The notes beneath the pieces were generated by a model that was not told the DNA's origin, did no database searches, and worked only from the letters and a program-made list of their open reading frames with translations. From Prosopocoilus inquinatus (lineage: Eukaryota > Arthropoda > Insecta > Coleoptera > Lucanidae), in the NCBI GenBank assembly GCA_036172665.1, contig CM069870.1:61380212-61444211 (forward strand): a DNA stretch of 64,000 nucleotides. The letters are read 5' to 3'. The translations under genes were made by a program, and so were the position numbers. Of the stretch, positions 33,712 through 45,610 are shown in pieces. Position 1 is the stretch's first letter. Every line of letters begins with the position of its first letter.

Positions 33712-34182
33712 CCGGCCAATCGCCGCGGGACAGTCGATAGATTCGTTCGATCCTTTTCGTAATAGATGCTGACCTCTGGCTTGCAGAGTACACTGTAAGC
33801 CATAGTTAGTGAGCTGTAAGGCAACTTCTGCCAGATGTTACTAGATGGCACCACAAATCGCTTTTATACTTCAAAACCATAGATCTTTTAAGTTGTTCAA
33901 ATCTCGTTCAAATAATAAAAGAAACCATGAAAGGAAATTACAGCAAGTTAAATAAAGCGTTATGAATTGTATAATTTTAATATCTATATATAGATGTTAT
34001 AAATGTCATGGTTCAGAGTTCAGAAAGACTGAATTAGGCAGGCAAATAGGTACTTAGGCCTGATTTCATAATCGAAGTAAAGGAGACTTTAAAATTAAAG
34101 TAAAGAGGGAGTTATTATCGGCATAACTGTCAAGGAAAGTTACTGCCTACCAGAGCTGTTGCAAGTACCACAACGAAGTACT

Positions 34183-34320
34183 GGGCGCGTTCAGCGAACG
34201 CTCAGCGGCTGAGTTGCTTACTCAGCAGTCGCTTGTGATTGGCTGTTACCTTAAGATGAGCCAATCACAAACGATTGCTGAGTAAGCAACTCAACAGCTG
34301 AGCGTCCCTGAACGCGCCCA
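34183..34320. mobile_element. Hairpin MITE with TGGGCGCGTTCAG termini
   Basis: Arms of about 60 bp, matching through GAGTTGCTTACTCAGCA and TTGTGATTGGCT, around a short loop. Confidence 0.75.
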
Positions 34321-34828
34321 CTGGCAGTACTCAGTACCCAGTACCCAGAAGTTTTTGTTTGAAATTCAGTATCAGTACCAGTACCTGTAGAAAATACTTA
34401 AAGTTTCAAGTATTTTATTGAAAATAGAGAAATTCCAGTACCAGTATTAAGTATCTACTCTTTACAGTACTTGCAGTACTTTATAATATTTGCATTACTT
34501 TAATGTACTTGCAGTATTTTATGGTACTGAAAGTAACCTGCTACTTTCAGTACCATAAAATACTTAATACAATCTTGGCAAATAATTGAAGGCATTAGGT
34601 GCTTTCTTTCGCTTAAAACTTTGAATCGTGTTTCGAATAATTTGGACCTGAATTTCGTAGTTGTTGCAAAAAAACACCTGACTTGAATTTTTGATTGACG
34701 GTTCATTTGTAAATAACCATAATTCAATCCAAACAAGTTTTAAAAATAGAGAGATTCAAGAAAAGAATGTCTGTTTTTGAATCAAAACACATTTGGATTA
34801 CGATTTTGTGAGCGAAAGAAAGCACATA

Positions 34829-36109
34829 CGAGGGTCAAGCTGAATTTATTGAGAATAAAAAATATGGTTAATATTTTGTAGGAGTTTATTTTAAATGTGT
34901 TCAAAGTAATTCCCTTCAGCAATGAGACACTTAACCATTCTTTCTTTCCACTGTTTAAAAGCGCCCAACCAATCTTCTTTCGGAATACCGTCCAAATAAG
35001 TGTGAACTGCGGCATCAATCTCTTCTTCAGACGAAAACCTTCTACCCCGCAAATTCCTTTTAAGCCCAAAAAATAGCCAGAAGTCGCACATAGCTAAATC
35101 AGGTGAATACGGCGGATGTTCTATTATTTTTATATTTTTTCCAGGCCAAAAACTGGAGAGTTAAAGCTGCAGTACGGGATGATGCATTGTCATGGTGCAG
35201 AATAATTCCCTTGTTTGGAACCTTACTGAATACTTCAGGCAAACTTTTTTCAGTGTACCATTTAGCTGTAACTGTCTTTTGTCCCTCTAGCTTAATTGCT
35301 TTTACTAGCCCAGTGCTTCTAAAGAATACTGCATAGATAACTTTTTTCATAGCTCGCAGCTTCTTGGTTATTGTTGAGTTGAGTTTCCTCATCTTCATGA
35401 ATCCACACACGACTCTCTTGGCGGGTTGGTATGTCAAAAAAATGGAATATAAGTTTCGTCACCTGTCACTATTTTGGAAAAAAATTGGTGGCCACCATTG
35501 TTTAAGAAATTTAAAGTTTCATGGCAAATCCTTACACGTTCTGCTTTTTGGAAGTCGGAAAGTTGATGCGGCACAAAACGACTAATCACTTTTTTTAAAC
35601 GTAAGTGATCGTGTAAGATTGTTCTCACAGCTGAGGATCCAATCTTGAGTTGATGCTCGATTACCGCATAAGTGGCTTTATTGTCCTCTTCAATTATTTT
35701 TGTAACAGCAGCAATGTTTTTGTCGGTAACAGCCGTAGGAGGACGCCCTGCTCCTTTTCGATGCTGAACAGAATTTCTTTCGCGTTCAAATTCCTTGTAC
35801 CATCGGTAAATTGTAGCCAAGGAAGGTGCTTGTTCACTGAAAGCCGAATCTAAACTCTCCTTGCACTCATAAGCGCTTAAGCCTTTTTTAAAATCATAAT
35901 AAATCATGATTCGAAAATGCTGTCTGGTTAATTCCATTTTTGTACTTGTATTGTCACTTTTAAAAATTAATAACTTCGGTTATACCAAACAGAGATTCAG
36001 CAACTAAACTTCAAACGACAGATAAAAAGTGTTCTAAATAACAATGTATGTTTTGTTTTTCAAGGCCTGCTAAATTTTCTTATTCTCAATAAATTCAGCT
36101 TGACCCTCG
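34829..36109 (-). mobile_element. mariner transposon with broken transposase
   Basis: Inverted 30-bp termini begin CGAGGGTCAAGCTGAATTTA. On the minus strand the transposase is split over three frames (35937-35434, 35437-35099, 35115-34891). The N-terminal part has a paired HTH domain, including YECKESLDSAF and GRPPTAVTDKN. The catalytic residues are Asp of VTGDETY, Asp of LHHDNASS and Asp of HPPYSPDL, spaced as in DD34D mariners. It ends KCLIAEGNYFEHI, as full-length mariners do. Two frameshifts disable it. Confidence 0.9.
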
Positions 36110-36362
36110 TTTAATATTCAAATCGCTGTTTGCTTGATTATTTCGTACGTTGGTGAATTGTGTTACATAATTGGATGGAATAAGTTAAAACGATATTTGA
36201 TTGATTTCGAACCTAAGAGACATTAAAGTGACGCAGGCCGGTAGAATTCCTAGTAAATAAATTGCTTTGCTTATTAAATTATGTTTTTAACTTTACCTGA
36301 AGATGAATAGTTAAGATAAACAGTTAAATAAGAAAAGCGGCTTTTAACGTAAATCATAATAA

Positions 36363-36545
36363 GATACGAAGCAAATAAAAACACTTTAGAAAACGAGCTA
36401 AAAATGTAATTTATTAACTTACTTGACATTTCGCAAATATTATTTGCCTTATCGAAAGTGAATAATGGAATTGCGGAACGTTAAGTAAGTTAATAAATTG
36501 CATTTTTAGCTCGTTTTCTAAAGTGTTTTTATTTGTTTCATATCT
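36363..36545. repeat. Long near-perfect hairpin (~62-bp arms)
   Basis: Left arm 36363-36425 and right arm 36481-36545 pair through AACACTTTAGAAAACGAGCT with only a few mismatches around a 55-bp loop. Confidence 0.85.
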
Positions 36546-36845
36546 TTCTGCAATTTTTATGAGCAAGAACTATACGTAAAGTAAATCATAAAGTTAGTGT
36601 AATCATAATCAGACTAGATGTCCATCGTTTCATGCGCAACTTATTTTAAAACAATATTACTTATTATTATGGGATTGTACTATCCATCAGATTTAATTAA
36701 CGTCTTTATTTATAAGTAAAAAGTTTTTTTTTTTTTTAATTTTGAACCGGACAGAAATATAATTGGATAAACACAATGTTTCGCTATCGATTAATAGCGT
36801 CGTCAGGATTGAAAAAAATATGCTTTATCAAGAGTGAAAAATGTA

Positions 36846-36985
36846 TTAGGCCTCGTTCGCACAAGCGTTTTTTAAAACGTTCAAGCGCTCGCTTTTTCTA
36901 ACGCCTTGAATAGAATACATCAGATTTAATAGTTATAAACCGATAAGTTCTATTCACGACGTTAAAAAAAGCGAGCGCCGCCTTA
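36846..36985. mobile_element. MITE with TAAGGC termini
   Basis: Inverted sequences containing GCGCTCGCTTTTT, AACG-CTTGAATAGAA and ATAGTTATAAAC. The right arm lacks part of the left end. Confidence 0.55.
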
Positions 36986-37628
36986 AGAATTGGTTTTCCT
37001 ATTACATAATTATCAACGAGCAAGAATATTTTTAATAATGTAATCTAATTAAATAATATAAATTTACTACATTTTCTATTACAATATTTTAATTTGATTT
37101 TAGAGAGTCTTTCTCTTATCACTGTTTTAATAACTTCTTAATTTAATTATTAATTATATACCTATTCATTCAGTTAGAAAAAACTTAACCCGCTAAAAAA
37201 AATACACTACTATGAACTGCGAAGTTTCGCTGTCCAATAACGCAACCAAACCACACGGGATTTCCTCCAATTTTAATAAGCTCAAACTACGTCCTTCATT
37301 TAATTCGTATTTCCAATTCCTCTGGGTAATTGCAGTGAGTAAAGTACTGGAAATATTTTATTGTACTGCAAGTATCTGGAAGTACCGGAGGTAACTTTAA
37401 GTACATTTCCAAATATTATTTATATATTTCCTTATTACTTATTACAGATAATATACCAGCAAGTACCTAGCATCAGTACTTTGTGAGTGGTACTTAAAAT
37501 TCAAGTACCAGTAACTTTAATTCAAAGGTACTGACAGTATAGTACTTCAATTACTAAAATTAATCAGTATTTTACTTGCAGTAAAACTTAGTAATCAGTA
37601 TCGCAGCTCTGCTGCCTACAACTGAAGA

Positions 37629-37727
37629 AGACCAACATTTCGAGGGCAACATACCAACGAGACAAACAAGGTCAACCTTGTTGACTCGTTGCTATAGTGG
37701 GATGTTGCTCTCGATATGTTGGTCTTG
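37629..37727. repeat. 100-bp hairpin
   Basis: Inverted arms with AGACCAACAT and TCGAG-GCAACAT around a short centre containing AAGGTCAACCTT. Confidence 0.7.
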
Positions 37728-38415
37728 TTGTTGTCTGTTTTTATTAGTGACGTTTATCTTATAAATAAATGGAAAACACATTGTTTGCTCACCACTTCTA
37801 CTCCAATCACTTGCCTCACTTTGTTCTACAGTGTTAGCTATTCCGGTTTATACACATACACCGGTGTTTACTTCGATTACGCACCATAGGAACTTCAATA
37901 CATTTTTTTTAATTGTAAACGATTATAGAGTTGTATTTTGCAGTCAATAGCAGCATCACCTGTTTGGCTAGCTTCTTGTGGCTTTTTGGACTCATTGCCA
38001 TAATTAGAAGAAGTTAAGACGTAGATTGGCTGAAGAAAGGACATCTGTTATTCTTAGAACGTTAAATAATATTTGTAGTAACTTTCATTTGACAGTAAAA
38101 GACGAATGAAGTTTACCTGCTTAATTAAAACTGCGGAATTGAAAAATGTCAGTACATCTAATTATTTTTTATTTTTATTTTGAAAGCCCACGTATTTGAA
38201 GAACAAAGAACTGAAAATTGTCTTATTTAATACCAAAGGCCGAGTTTAGACGCATCCAAATCAATTTCTGATTGGTTCTTTCAAAGAAACCAACCAATCA
38301 AAAACAATCCGGAATAAATATTTTGCGCACCTGGAAATTCTAGGTAAGAATGCTTTTGAGAAAACAAATAACAAAAAAACTAAATTAGTAAAGGAGACTG
38401 TGGTTTAAGAAATAA
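37728..38415. other. Non-coding, nothing recognised
   Basis: No supported feature. Confidence 0.4.
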
Positions 38416-38742
38416 TTGAAATTAATCTCCACCCACAGTAATTTTATATCCGTAGATACGTATTTCGGTAGCTAAGCTGTCATCTTCAGTCCGCTACTAA
38501 CTTAAAAACACTTAAAAGATCTAAAATCAACCTGCCATCTTCAGTGCGCTACCAACTTAGAAGCATTTAAAAAGATCTAAAAACATTATTAGGATGATTA
38601 GGTTGTTTTTAGATCTTTTTAAGTGCTTTTAAGTTGGTAGCGTATTGAAGATGGCAGCTTAGCTACCGAAATACGTATCTACGGATATAACATTATTGTG
38701 GGCGGAGATTAATTTCAATTTGAATGCTTTTGGACTAAGCTT
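38416..38742. repeat. Large inverted repeat built from a 130-bp unit
   Basis: Left arm 38416-38527, an extra partial direct copy 38533-38585 and right arm 38600-38742. All contain the CATCTTCAG-CGCTACYAACTTA segment, and the outer arms contain GTAGATACGTATTTCGG. A single arm occurs at 17211-17340. CTGAAGATGG...CGAAA-type sequences often mark the ends of Penelope-like elements; that link is tentative. Confidence 0.75.
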
Positions 38743-39353
38743 AATACATACTTGATACGTATTATTTGTTACATGCTTCGATTTACGACATCTCTTGTTA
38801 CAGAATAGGCCCCTAAGTTTTATTTTACATAACCCATGCTATAAGTCACATAAATATAAAAGAAAAAAAAATCAAAACACCTAATGAAGTGATTAACATC
38901 ATGAAAAGTTTGGTAACAGTTTGGGTGGAACAGAAAGAAATATTTAATAAAGCAAGGCAGAAGAAAATAGAGAGGAGATCAACAAGGAACAGATTTTAAA
39001 ATGCATAAATAAAGAAAAATGGATAAAGAGATAGGTATGTATAACTAAAAAATGAAGTGCAAGAATTACAGAATCTGGAATTAAAATAAGAAAGGATAGG
39101 GAAAGTGAATCAAAGAATTGGACGGAATAGAATGCAAACAAATAGATGAAATGTAACTATTAGTAAGACACAGAAGGAACATTGATAGGAAATTCGTAAA
39201 AATTGGAAAACGAAGTAAAAACATGCTCAAGGACATGGACATTAAAAAAATCATTTTGCACTTATTTATTGATTTTTTATTATTTGTTTGTCTTGGCAGA
39301 CCTAAACTTTCGGATACATGATGAATAGATAATATTAATTAGATAATAATTGA
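38743..39353. other. Downstream of gene B
   Basis: Purine-rich on the plus strand around 38860-39240. A minus-strand AATAAA at 39270-39265 lies about 85 nt past the gene B stop and may be its polyadenylation signal. Confidence 0.4.
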
Positions 39354-41248
39354 TTAATTATTCAGAAAGTAAGCATTTGCAATGGCAAGCACAGGCCCTC
39401 CCAGCGCTGGTTCGGGGAAAATATTCTGCGCCGCGATATCCAGATGGGTATATTTTAAAGGCCTTTCGCTTCCTGATCCATGTTTGTCCAAACCGGAAGC
39501 AAGCATCATAAACGCAGCCACTCCTGAAACAGGAAATATTTAAATACATTTCGTTGACGTTGCAATCCTGGAGCAATGATTTTTTTTTACCTTGATGTCC
39601 CCTTTGTGGTATTCTGCCTATTTGCGTAACATCATCACCGATGGCTCTTCCCCGATAGTTCTCGAAGTCTTCGCGTCTGAGCGTAGAGACTTCTACCGGA
39701 TCAGCAATGCTGATTCCACTCTTCTTAAGTCTTAGGCTTACGCCTTCCTCACGTGCTGGTCCATTGTCCAACGCTGCAAACACTTTCTTTTATTATTTCT
39801 GCGATTTAAATTTTTTTTTAACACACCAATAGAATATCCATTCCCTACGGTATTGCGTGCATGTCCAGTAAGCGTTCCAATCACGAAGAGGCTTGGATTA
39901 GTTGACTCTAAAGCTACATCTTTCAGCTGTAAGCAGTTTTTTTTAGGGAGATGATGCAAAAAAACAAAACTAAAAAGTGCAAAATACATGCTTCAAGACA
40001 GACGACCGAAAAAATAGATCAATAAAAATAGCAATACGTACTCTACAAAGAACATCGGCCATAGCAAAGCGCCCTTCAGCATCAGTATTAATGACTCGCA
40101 CCAGTGCCCCAGATTTTGCCTTTATAACCTCATCAGGCACGTAACAGTTCGAACCTATGCTGTTCTTAACGAGTGCCAGAGCACCTATCACTCTTATATT
40201 CTCCGGTCTTAATAGGTTCACGATCTGAAGAATACCAGCCACAGCAGCTGCGCCACTTTTGTCACGGGACATGCTAACCAAATTCCCGTTGATTTTGACA
40301 TCAGCCCCACCAGTATCGAAGGTCACCCCCTTTCCAACAAACAACAGGGTCTCAGTAACCCTCGAGGGATCTGGTGGGTTGTATTCTAAGTAAATGATAC
40401 GGCCGTGATGTCTTGGAGTGAATTTCGTAGCTCGGTTCACCGCCTCGAAAAGAGGGTAGTCTCTGGCGAAGACTTCTTCGTCATCTACTACGTCAACCCT
40501 AACAGCTGAATTAGTGAAAATTTCCTCCAGGTATTCCTGGACGCTAGCGGGAGTCATCCTTTCCGAATCTGAATCAGCGATGTCTTTGGTTACGCGAAGC
40601 CCCGAATCTAATATCGAAGCATTTTGGATGACAGGACTAATTCCAGTAACATTGTTAGGGGAATAAACCCCCAATTTTTCCAGCAGTGGAAACCTGTCGG
40701 GGGTAAGTTCTCGAACTTGAATTGGCTGTAAGAAATAAAATGGTGGTGAAATAGGGAAGGCAAAACGTGGCGAAAATCGCTTACCACATACAGCGCTTCT
40801 AAAACGCCCAGCAGAATAACCAATTCCGAATTTGGAAACTCCGGGCCTTCTTGCACGATGACCAACAGTCTCCTAATTCCCGCTCTCAAGGCCCTTTGCG
40901 TTCCTCTTAAGGCCGTCTCTCTTAAAGACCGGACGTCGTCGTAATCCACGTCTAAATTACCTGTTGGTGCGAAAACGACGCGACCTGCTGGAATTGGTAC
41001 AGGAAATACGCTGATTTGAGTTGCCAGGCTTGGATCTAACCTCAGTAGTGGATCGATGGTTTGCCAGATTTGCTGGTCATTAATTGCTTGCCCGTTCACA
41101 CTTACGAAGAGCAAACCATCGTAGCCCTCAGCCCTAAAGCTGTGCTCTTCAACAATTTCGAGAGGCACGTTCCTAAGGCTAACACGTTTAATTGATTAAA
41201 TCCTAATTGCTATGTAGATTAATCATAATACCTCTTTGACTCGACCAT
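39354..41248 (-). CDS. M17 aminopeptidase gene B, six exons, 513 aa
   Basis: Exons are 41248-41232, 41172-40785, 40725-40042, 39926-39827, 39773-39591 and 39523-39354, all GT-AG, with introns of 53-115 bp. The protein starts MVESKRNVPLEIVEEH and ends ANAYFLNN. Residues 1-135 form the N-terminal domain and about 136-513 the catalytic domain. Lys267, Asp272, Lys279 and Asp290 (VGKGVTFDTGGADVK, MSRDK) and Asp350, Glu352, Arg354 (NTDAEGR) reproduce the spacing of E. coli PepA metal and active-site residues. The C-terminal exons give the conserved DNGPAR, DDVTQIG and HGSGSERPLKYTH segments. No signal peptide, so cytosolic action on short peptides is expected. The closest relative in the window is gene D (shared QQIWQTIDPLLRLDPSLA). 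The coding frame is intact although its core promoter looks decayed. Confidence 0.92.
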
Positions 41249-41370
41249 CTTGATACTGCTTTTTTCAGGTAACGACGCGAACTCTTTACCGTATGCCCTT
41301 TTTTTCTTGATTTGGAGTGGCGAATGTTGTGTATCCCAAATCTTTGAAACTTTTCTTATTTATCTGTATT
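41249..41370 (-). promoter_or_regulatory. Degenerate promoter region of gene B
   Basis: Aligned with gene D, the TATA position reads GGGATACACAAC (41334-41323) and the initiator reads CGGT (41291-41288) instead of CAGT. An AGATAA site remains at 41365-41360. Confidence 0.6.
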
Positions 41371-41741
41371 TGCAACCAATGGTATTGGTTAATAAGCGAA
41401 TTTGTACACAATGAGATACAAATAAGGAGGGATAAATACACAAGAAAATGAAGAGACAAGGGCAAAGTAAGAGAGCAATCGATTTATTGGATGGGCATAC
41501 TAGTGGAATCAAAAGCACATGGAAGGAGCCTTGGTATAATCAACACTGCATTAATTTGGACAATCAATATGGGCATTCAGATGGAAAATAAAAGCAGTAG
41601 AAATAAGGTATTTAAGTGCAGCAGGTGTTTCCAGAAACAACCAACTTGCTAACGAGAAAATAGGAAGTGGAAACAGCAGCGAATAAAATCGACTGAGGAA
41701 ATGAAGAAGATTCGGGCGTTGTTGAAGGTGAAAGGTTGTAA

Positions 41742-41949
41742 GCGTCCGGAAAAAGGAAGAAAGAAATGCCTAGCAGATCTAGCAGAAGTAAAGGCGTTCG
41801 GAAAAAGGAAGAAATAAATGCCCAGCAGATCTGGCAGAAGAAAAGGCGTTCGAAAAAAGGAAGAAAGAAATGCCCTGCAGATCTCGCAAAAGTAAAAGCG
41901 TTCGGAAAAGGAAGAAAGAAATGCCCAGTAGATCTGGCAGAAGCAAATA
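41742..41949 (+). repeat. Four tandem 52-bp units
   Basis: Units start at 41742, 41794, 41846 and 41898, each GCGTTCGGAAAA-GGAAGAAA followed by TGCC-AGCAGATCT-GCAGAAG. The period is not divisible by three, so the open frame through it is incidental. It lies about 0.5 kb upstream of gene B. Confidence 0.9.
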
Positions 41950-42620
41950 AGTTCATCGAGGAGGAAGCAACAGATCGAATTATGTTGCGAATGGCACGGG
42001 AAGACGACGACTATCTGTATAATACCATTGAATAAAAATAAGTTTTAATTGGGCCTTACCTTAGTTTGAAGTCAAACATTTTTTAACTCTAAATTGACAT
42101 TGCGGTTTACCGACTTTTATGTACTTGCTCGAGGAGGAAGTTTCGTTTGCCTTATCTTGGTATCTCCTGCCAATGACGACGACAGTTGATAAGTGAAGAC
42201 CAACAATGAAGGATGATATTTGAAAAATATATTTTCGGTGTTATTTCTCTGAATTAATTCTTACTGAAATGTTCAATTAATTCGAATTAAGAACAAAATC
42301 ATAAAGCTTGGGCATGAAATAACGAAAACTTCTTTCTCTTCATACTTTAAAATAAAGACAGAAAGAAAATGTTAACAAAACTCTCCTTTTAATGTGATTT
42401 GTTAGTAATTTAATTTTCCCTTATTAATTATTATTAAGTATTTTAGCTTGAGTTCACAATCTAAAATATGTATGAGAAGGCAAACAACAAAGAAATTTTA
42501 TTTTTTATTGTGTCATATATAAACAAAGGAAGCGTGTTTCTTATTGAAAAATCTATTATTTTTAATTAAAAGATATCGATTAATTATTTCGGTACAGTAA
42601 TCGTCTGAAAATTTTCCGTT
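41950..42620. other. Gene B upstream region
   Basis: AT-rich. A TATAAACAAAGG word at about 42520 matches a similar word upstream of gene D (near 56421) and may be a forkhead-type site. Confidence 0.35.
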
Positions 42621-42660
42621 TTTTTCTTTGTGCGCCGGCTTATCTCATTTATGATAAATT
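42621..42660. promoter_or_regulatory. Conserved distal element with inverted GATA sites, gene B copy
   Basis: TTTCTTTGTGCGC is followed by TTATCT (42640-42645) and GATAA (42653-42657). The same order occurs upstream of genes C and D. About 1.4 kb from the gene B start. Confidence 0.5.
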
Positions 42661-44499
42661 GGTTTAAATTTTGTCTATAAAATGTGTCCCAAATCACGTT
42701 TTTAATTGTTCTTCCAATCAAGTTCCTCATTGGTTCTGCAAATATTGCATCTGCGCTCTAAATACTGAAGTATTGCACTTTGTAATTTGTTTTGCAATCG
42801 TACAATTCGGAAATTATAATGAACTTTATTGTCTAAAAATTACAAGGACAATAACGATTAAATTAATACATAATACTGATTATAATAACTTCATTATTAA
42901 AAGCAATTTCTAACTACATATTGAAAACTGATGGAAAGTAAGAGATAAATGAAGAGAAATAATGGTTAAGCCTTAGGTATATTCGATTAAGTTCAAATTT
43001 TAGTTCCAGTGTAACTAATTTATTGACAAATTGAACATCTGAAAGAAGAGAGGAAAACAATGGATGCTTAGAACAAAACTAATTTTTTAAAACCTACGGT
43101 TTTAATTAGTGAAAATTTGTGTTAATTTTGACAAATATTTGCTTAACTTTGAACCAGTTTGAATGATTGCTACTAAAATTAACTCGTAACTTAAAAAGTA
43201 ACTACCATTTTTATGTTCTTTTAGACTCAGTCAGTGTTGCCAATCAGCAACTTTTGGTAACCGTTTGGCTTACATTTTTCTACAATGGCAACTGGAATTG
43301 GCGAATTAATTTTCTTTTTGGTTATGTGTGACAATTTTAAAGAACGGAAAAATGAAGTACAGCATTTAAGAGATTCTTTTATTTTTATTTTTTTAATTTT
43401 TTTCTGGGATTGAATAGAACTAGGACGGATTACGTTGACTTTGAGCTTCATTTTAATTGACTTTTAATTTTTAAGAATTTTTATGCTTTTAATTTCTCTT
43501 TCAAGTTCTAATTTTTATTTGTGCTTGACGTTAGTTGCACTTCATTTTGCTTGATTTTTAAATTTTTTAAAAACCTTTACGTTTAATATGTTTAAATGTT
43601 AGCTGAAGTTAGGTTGGGTTTTATTTAAATACTTTTTCTTTATTTTAGTTTTTCAAAGTATTCTAAAAAAAATTACTAATGTTGAATGGAATGCAATATC
43701 TTAGTTGGGCGACTTCAGTTGATCTTGAGGTTTACTGAGGTTCATTTGAATGTATTTTAAACTTTTTATTTGGGTTGAATGGAGTTGAATTGTCTGCAGT
43801 TAAATTGGGTTGACATCGAAACTTTTCCCATTAATTTTTTTCTACAGTTTCTTTGTTTTGCTTTTTTGCATTTTAAATTTTTTGCTTCAACTGAATACAG
43901 TTAGGTTGAGTTCAGTTGAGTTGGGTTGACTTTGAGATTTGTTGCGCTTTATTTTCTTATTTTTTTACTTTTAATAATCTTATTATTTTTTCTGAACTTT
44001 TTACTTGGGTTAAATGAATTTAGGTTGGGTTCAGTTTTGTTGGGTGGATATTAAATTTAAACAAAAAAGAATTTCCACTTCTAATTAAAATTTTTGTGTT
44101 TAAATTTTCTATTTTTTTGCTTGAGTTAAATAAAGTTGGGGTCAGTTGTCGATTGAGTTTGATTGACCTTGAGATCGTTGGAGCATGGATCGATGCCTTC
44201 CTTCCCCCATTTCAGGTTTGATTATTATAACGCTGTGAATATACATATAAATCGATACACATAGATCCCTTTACTGTTAAAAACTCTTCGTTTTAGACGA
44301 TTGAAGGCATAAGCATAACCTCTTTCCATTTTTATTTATCAGGCCCGGTTTCTGGAAGCGATTAGTGGATCGTTGAGTTTAACTAAACTCTAGAGTTATG
44401 ACGTACACCATAACGCGTCACATTCTAATCATCTGTTAAACTAATTGACCAATTTTCTCAGTAAATTATCTTAAATAATGCAAAAAAAGAGTTATTTAG
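42661..44499. other. B-C intergenic, T-rich with GGTTGGGTT words
   Basis: Stretches such as GTTGAGTTGGGTTGAC recur irregularly at 43600-44170, and similar sequence is in the C-D interval (51790-52130). No genes. Confidence 0.5.
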
Positions 44500-45610
44500 A
44501 GCGCCATCTGTTATTCGAAAGCGATTTCTATTTGATTTCCTTTAATAACATTTCATATACTAAAATCTTTATCTTTTTGAGACTGTTTATTTCGAAATTT
44601 AAAATTGAACTTGTAAAAGATCTAATGGAAAGTTTTCAGAGCGTTCTTAACCAAAAATGAAAGCTATTTCATTCTAATTTCAAATCGCAAGATATTGTAT
44701 TCACGTTGACAAACAAAAACTCCTTCCTCGCCTTCTTCGTTGTATTTATTTTTAATGTTTTAAGAACATTGAAAGTTAACACGAATGCGTCGTAGTGAAT
44801 TATCTACAGCGTCATCTCTGCACTGATTGTTTTTTATTTGTCCGAAAGTAAAGCTGCCTTAGTTAATCCGCAAGGATTTACAAGATTTTCAGAATTTTCA
44901 GTGAAAATAATCTACAAACTCTTGCCTTTTAACTTCACAAGGAATTATTTAATTTCAAAATTGAAAATTGAAAACGTAAAAGCCCTGATCGAAATTTTTC
45001 AGAACGCCATCTCTTAACCAAAAATGGAAACTATTTCATTCAAATGGGAAGATAGAAGCTTTAGATTCAAAGACGGACATTCTTTTGCAAACGGCTTAAT
45101 TCCCTTTCGAATCAATATATTTTTATATTTCGTTTGGATTGAATTGCAGTTATTTACAGACGAACTTTCAATCAATAATTCAAATATGAAGTGTTTTATT
45201 GCAGCAACTACGTAATCCAGATTCAAACTATTCGAAATCAAATTTAAATTTTTAAGCAAAAGAAAGCAGTCTGTATGTCAACTCACGTTGATTTCATCTT
45301 CTCTTTTAAAAAGCCTTAAACGATCTTCAAGAACGCGATTTCATTTTAATATTTTTCCCGATTTTTTTTCAAAATATCAAATTAAAGCGCGTCAAGAATC
45401 ATGTAGAGCGCCATCTCTTGGCCAATAAGGAAAACTATATTAATCGAATAAAAAAAAGTTATTTCATCGCCGACGTTCTCGCCTTATTTTGCAATTTGCT
45501 TGAAAAAGAAATATCTCTTCATAAATCATTATTTTCGAGAAAAACAAAGGGAAAGTTCAAATCATTTAGAACGTCACTTCTTGGCCAAAACGGAAAACTA
45601 TTTTAAATTA
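44500..45610 (+). repeat. Diverged repeats with a GCGCCATCT word
   Basis: Related words at about 44500, 44640, 44812, 45003, 45410 and 45570 share (G)CGCCATCTCTTGGCCAA followed by ARGGAAAACTATTTYATT. Spacing is irregular (140-400 bp). Origin unknown. Confidence 0.55.

Larger units (their letters stand above)
34151..37611. mobile_element. 3.46-kb hAT element with AGTAC subterminal repeats and nested insertions
   Basis: The termini are CAGAGCTGTTGC and GCAGCTCTG, with the exact 8-bp duplication CTGCCTAC on both sides (34143-34150, 37612-37619). About 300 bp inside each end is crowded with AGTAC/GTACT words, like the subterminal transposase-binding repeats known from plant Ac/Ds. No hAT transposase is seen. 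The body hosts a hairpin MITE (34183-34320), a mariner (34829-36109), a long hairpin (36363-36545) and another MITE (36846-36985). Confidence 0.85.

Noticed and set aside
41766..42035. 89-codon frame over the 52-bp repeats
   Set aside because: The 52-bp period is not a multiple of three and the peptide does not repeat regularly.
44341..44480. Possible MITE starting GGCCCGGTTTCTGGAAG
   Set aside because: The left terminus resembles the GCCCGGTTT group but no matching right terminus was found.
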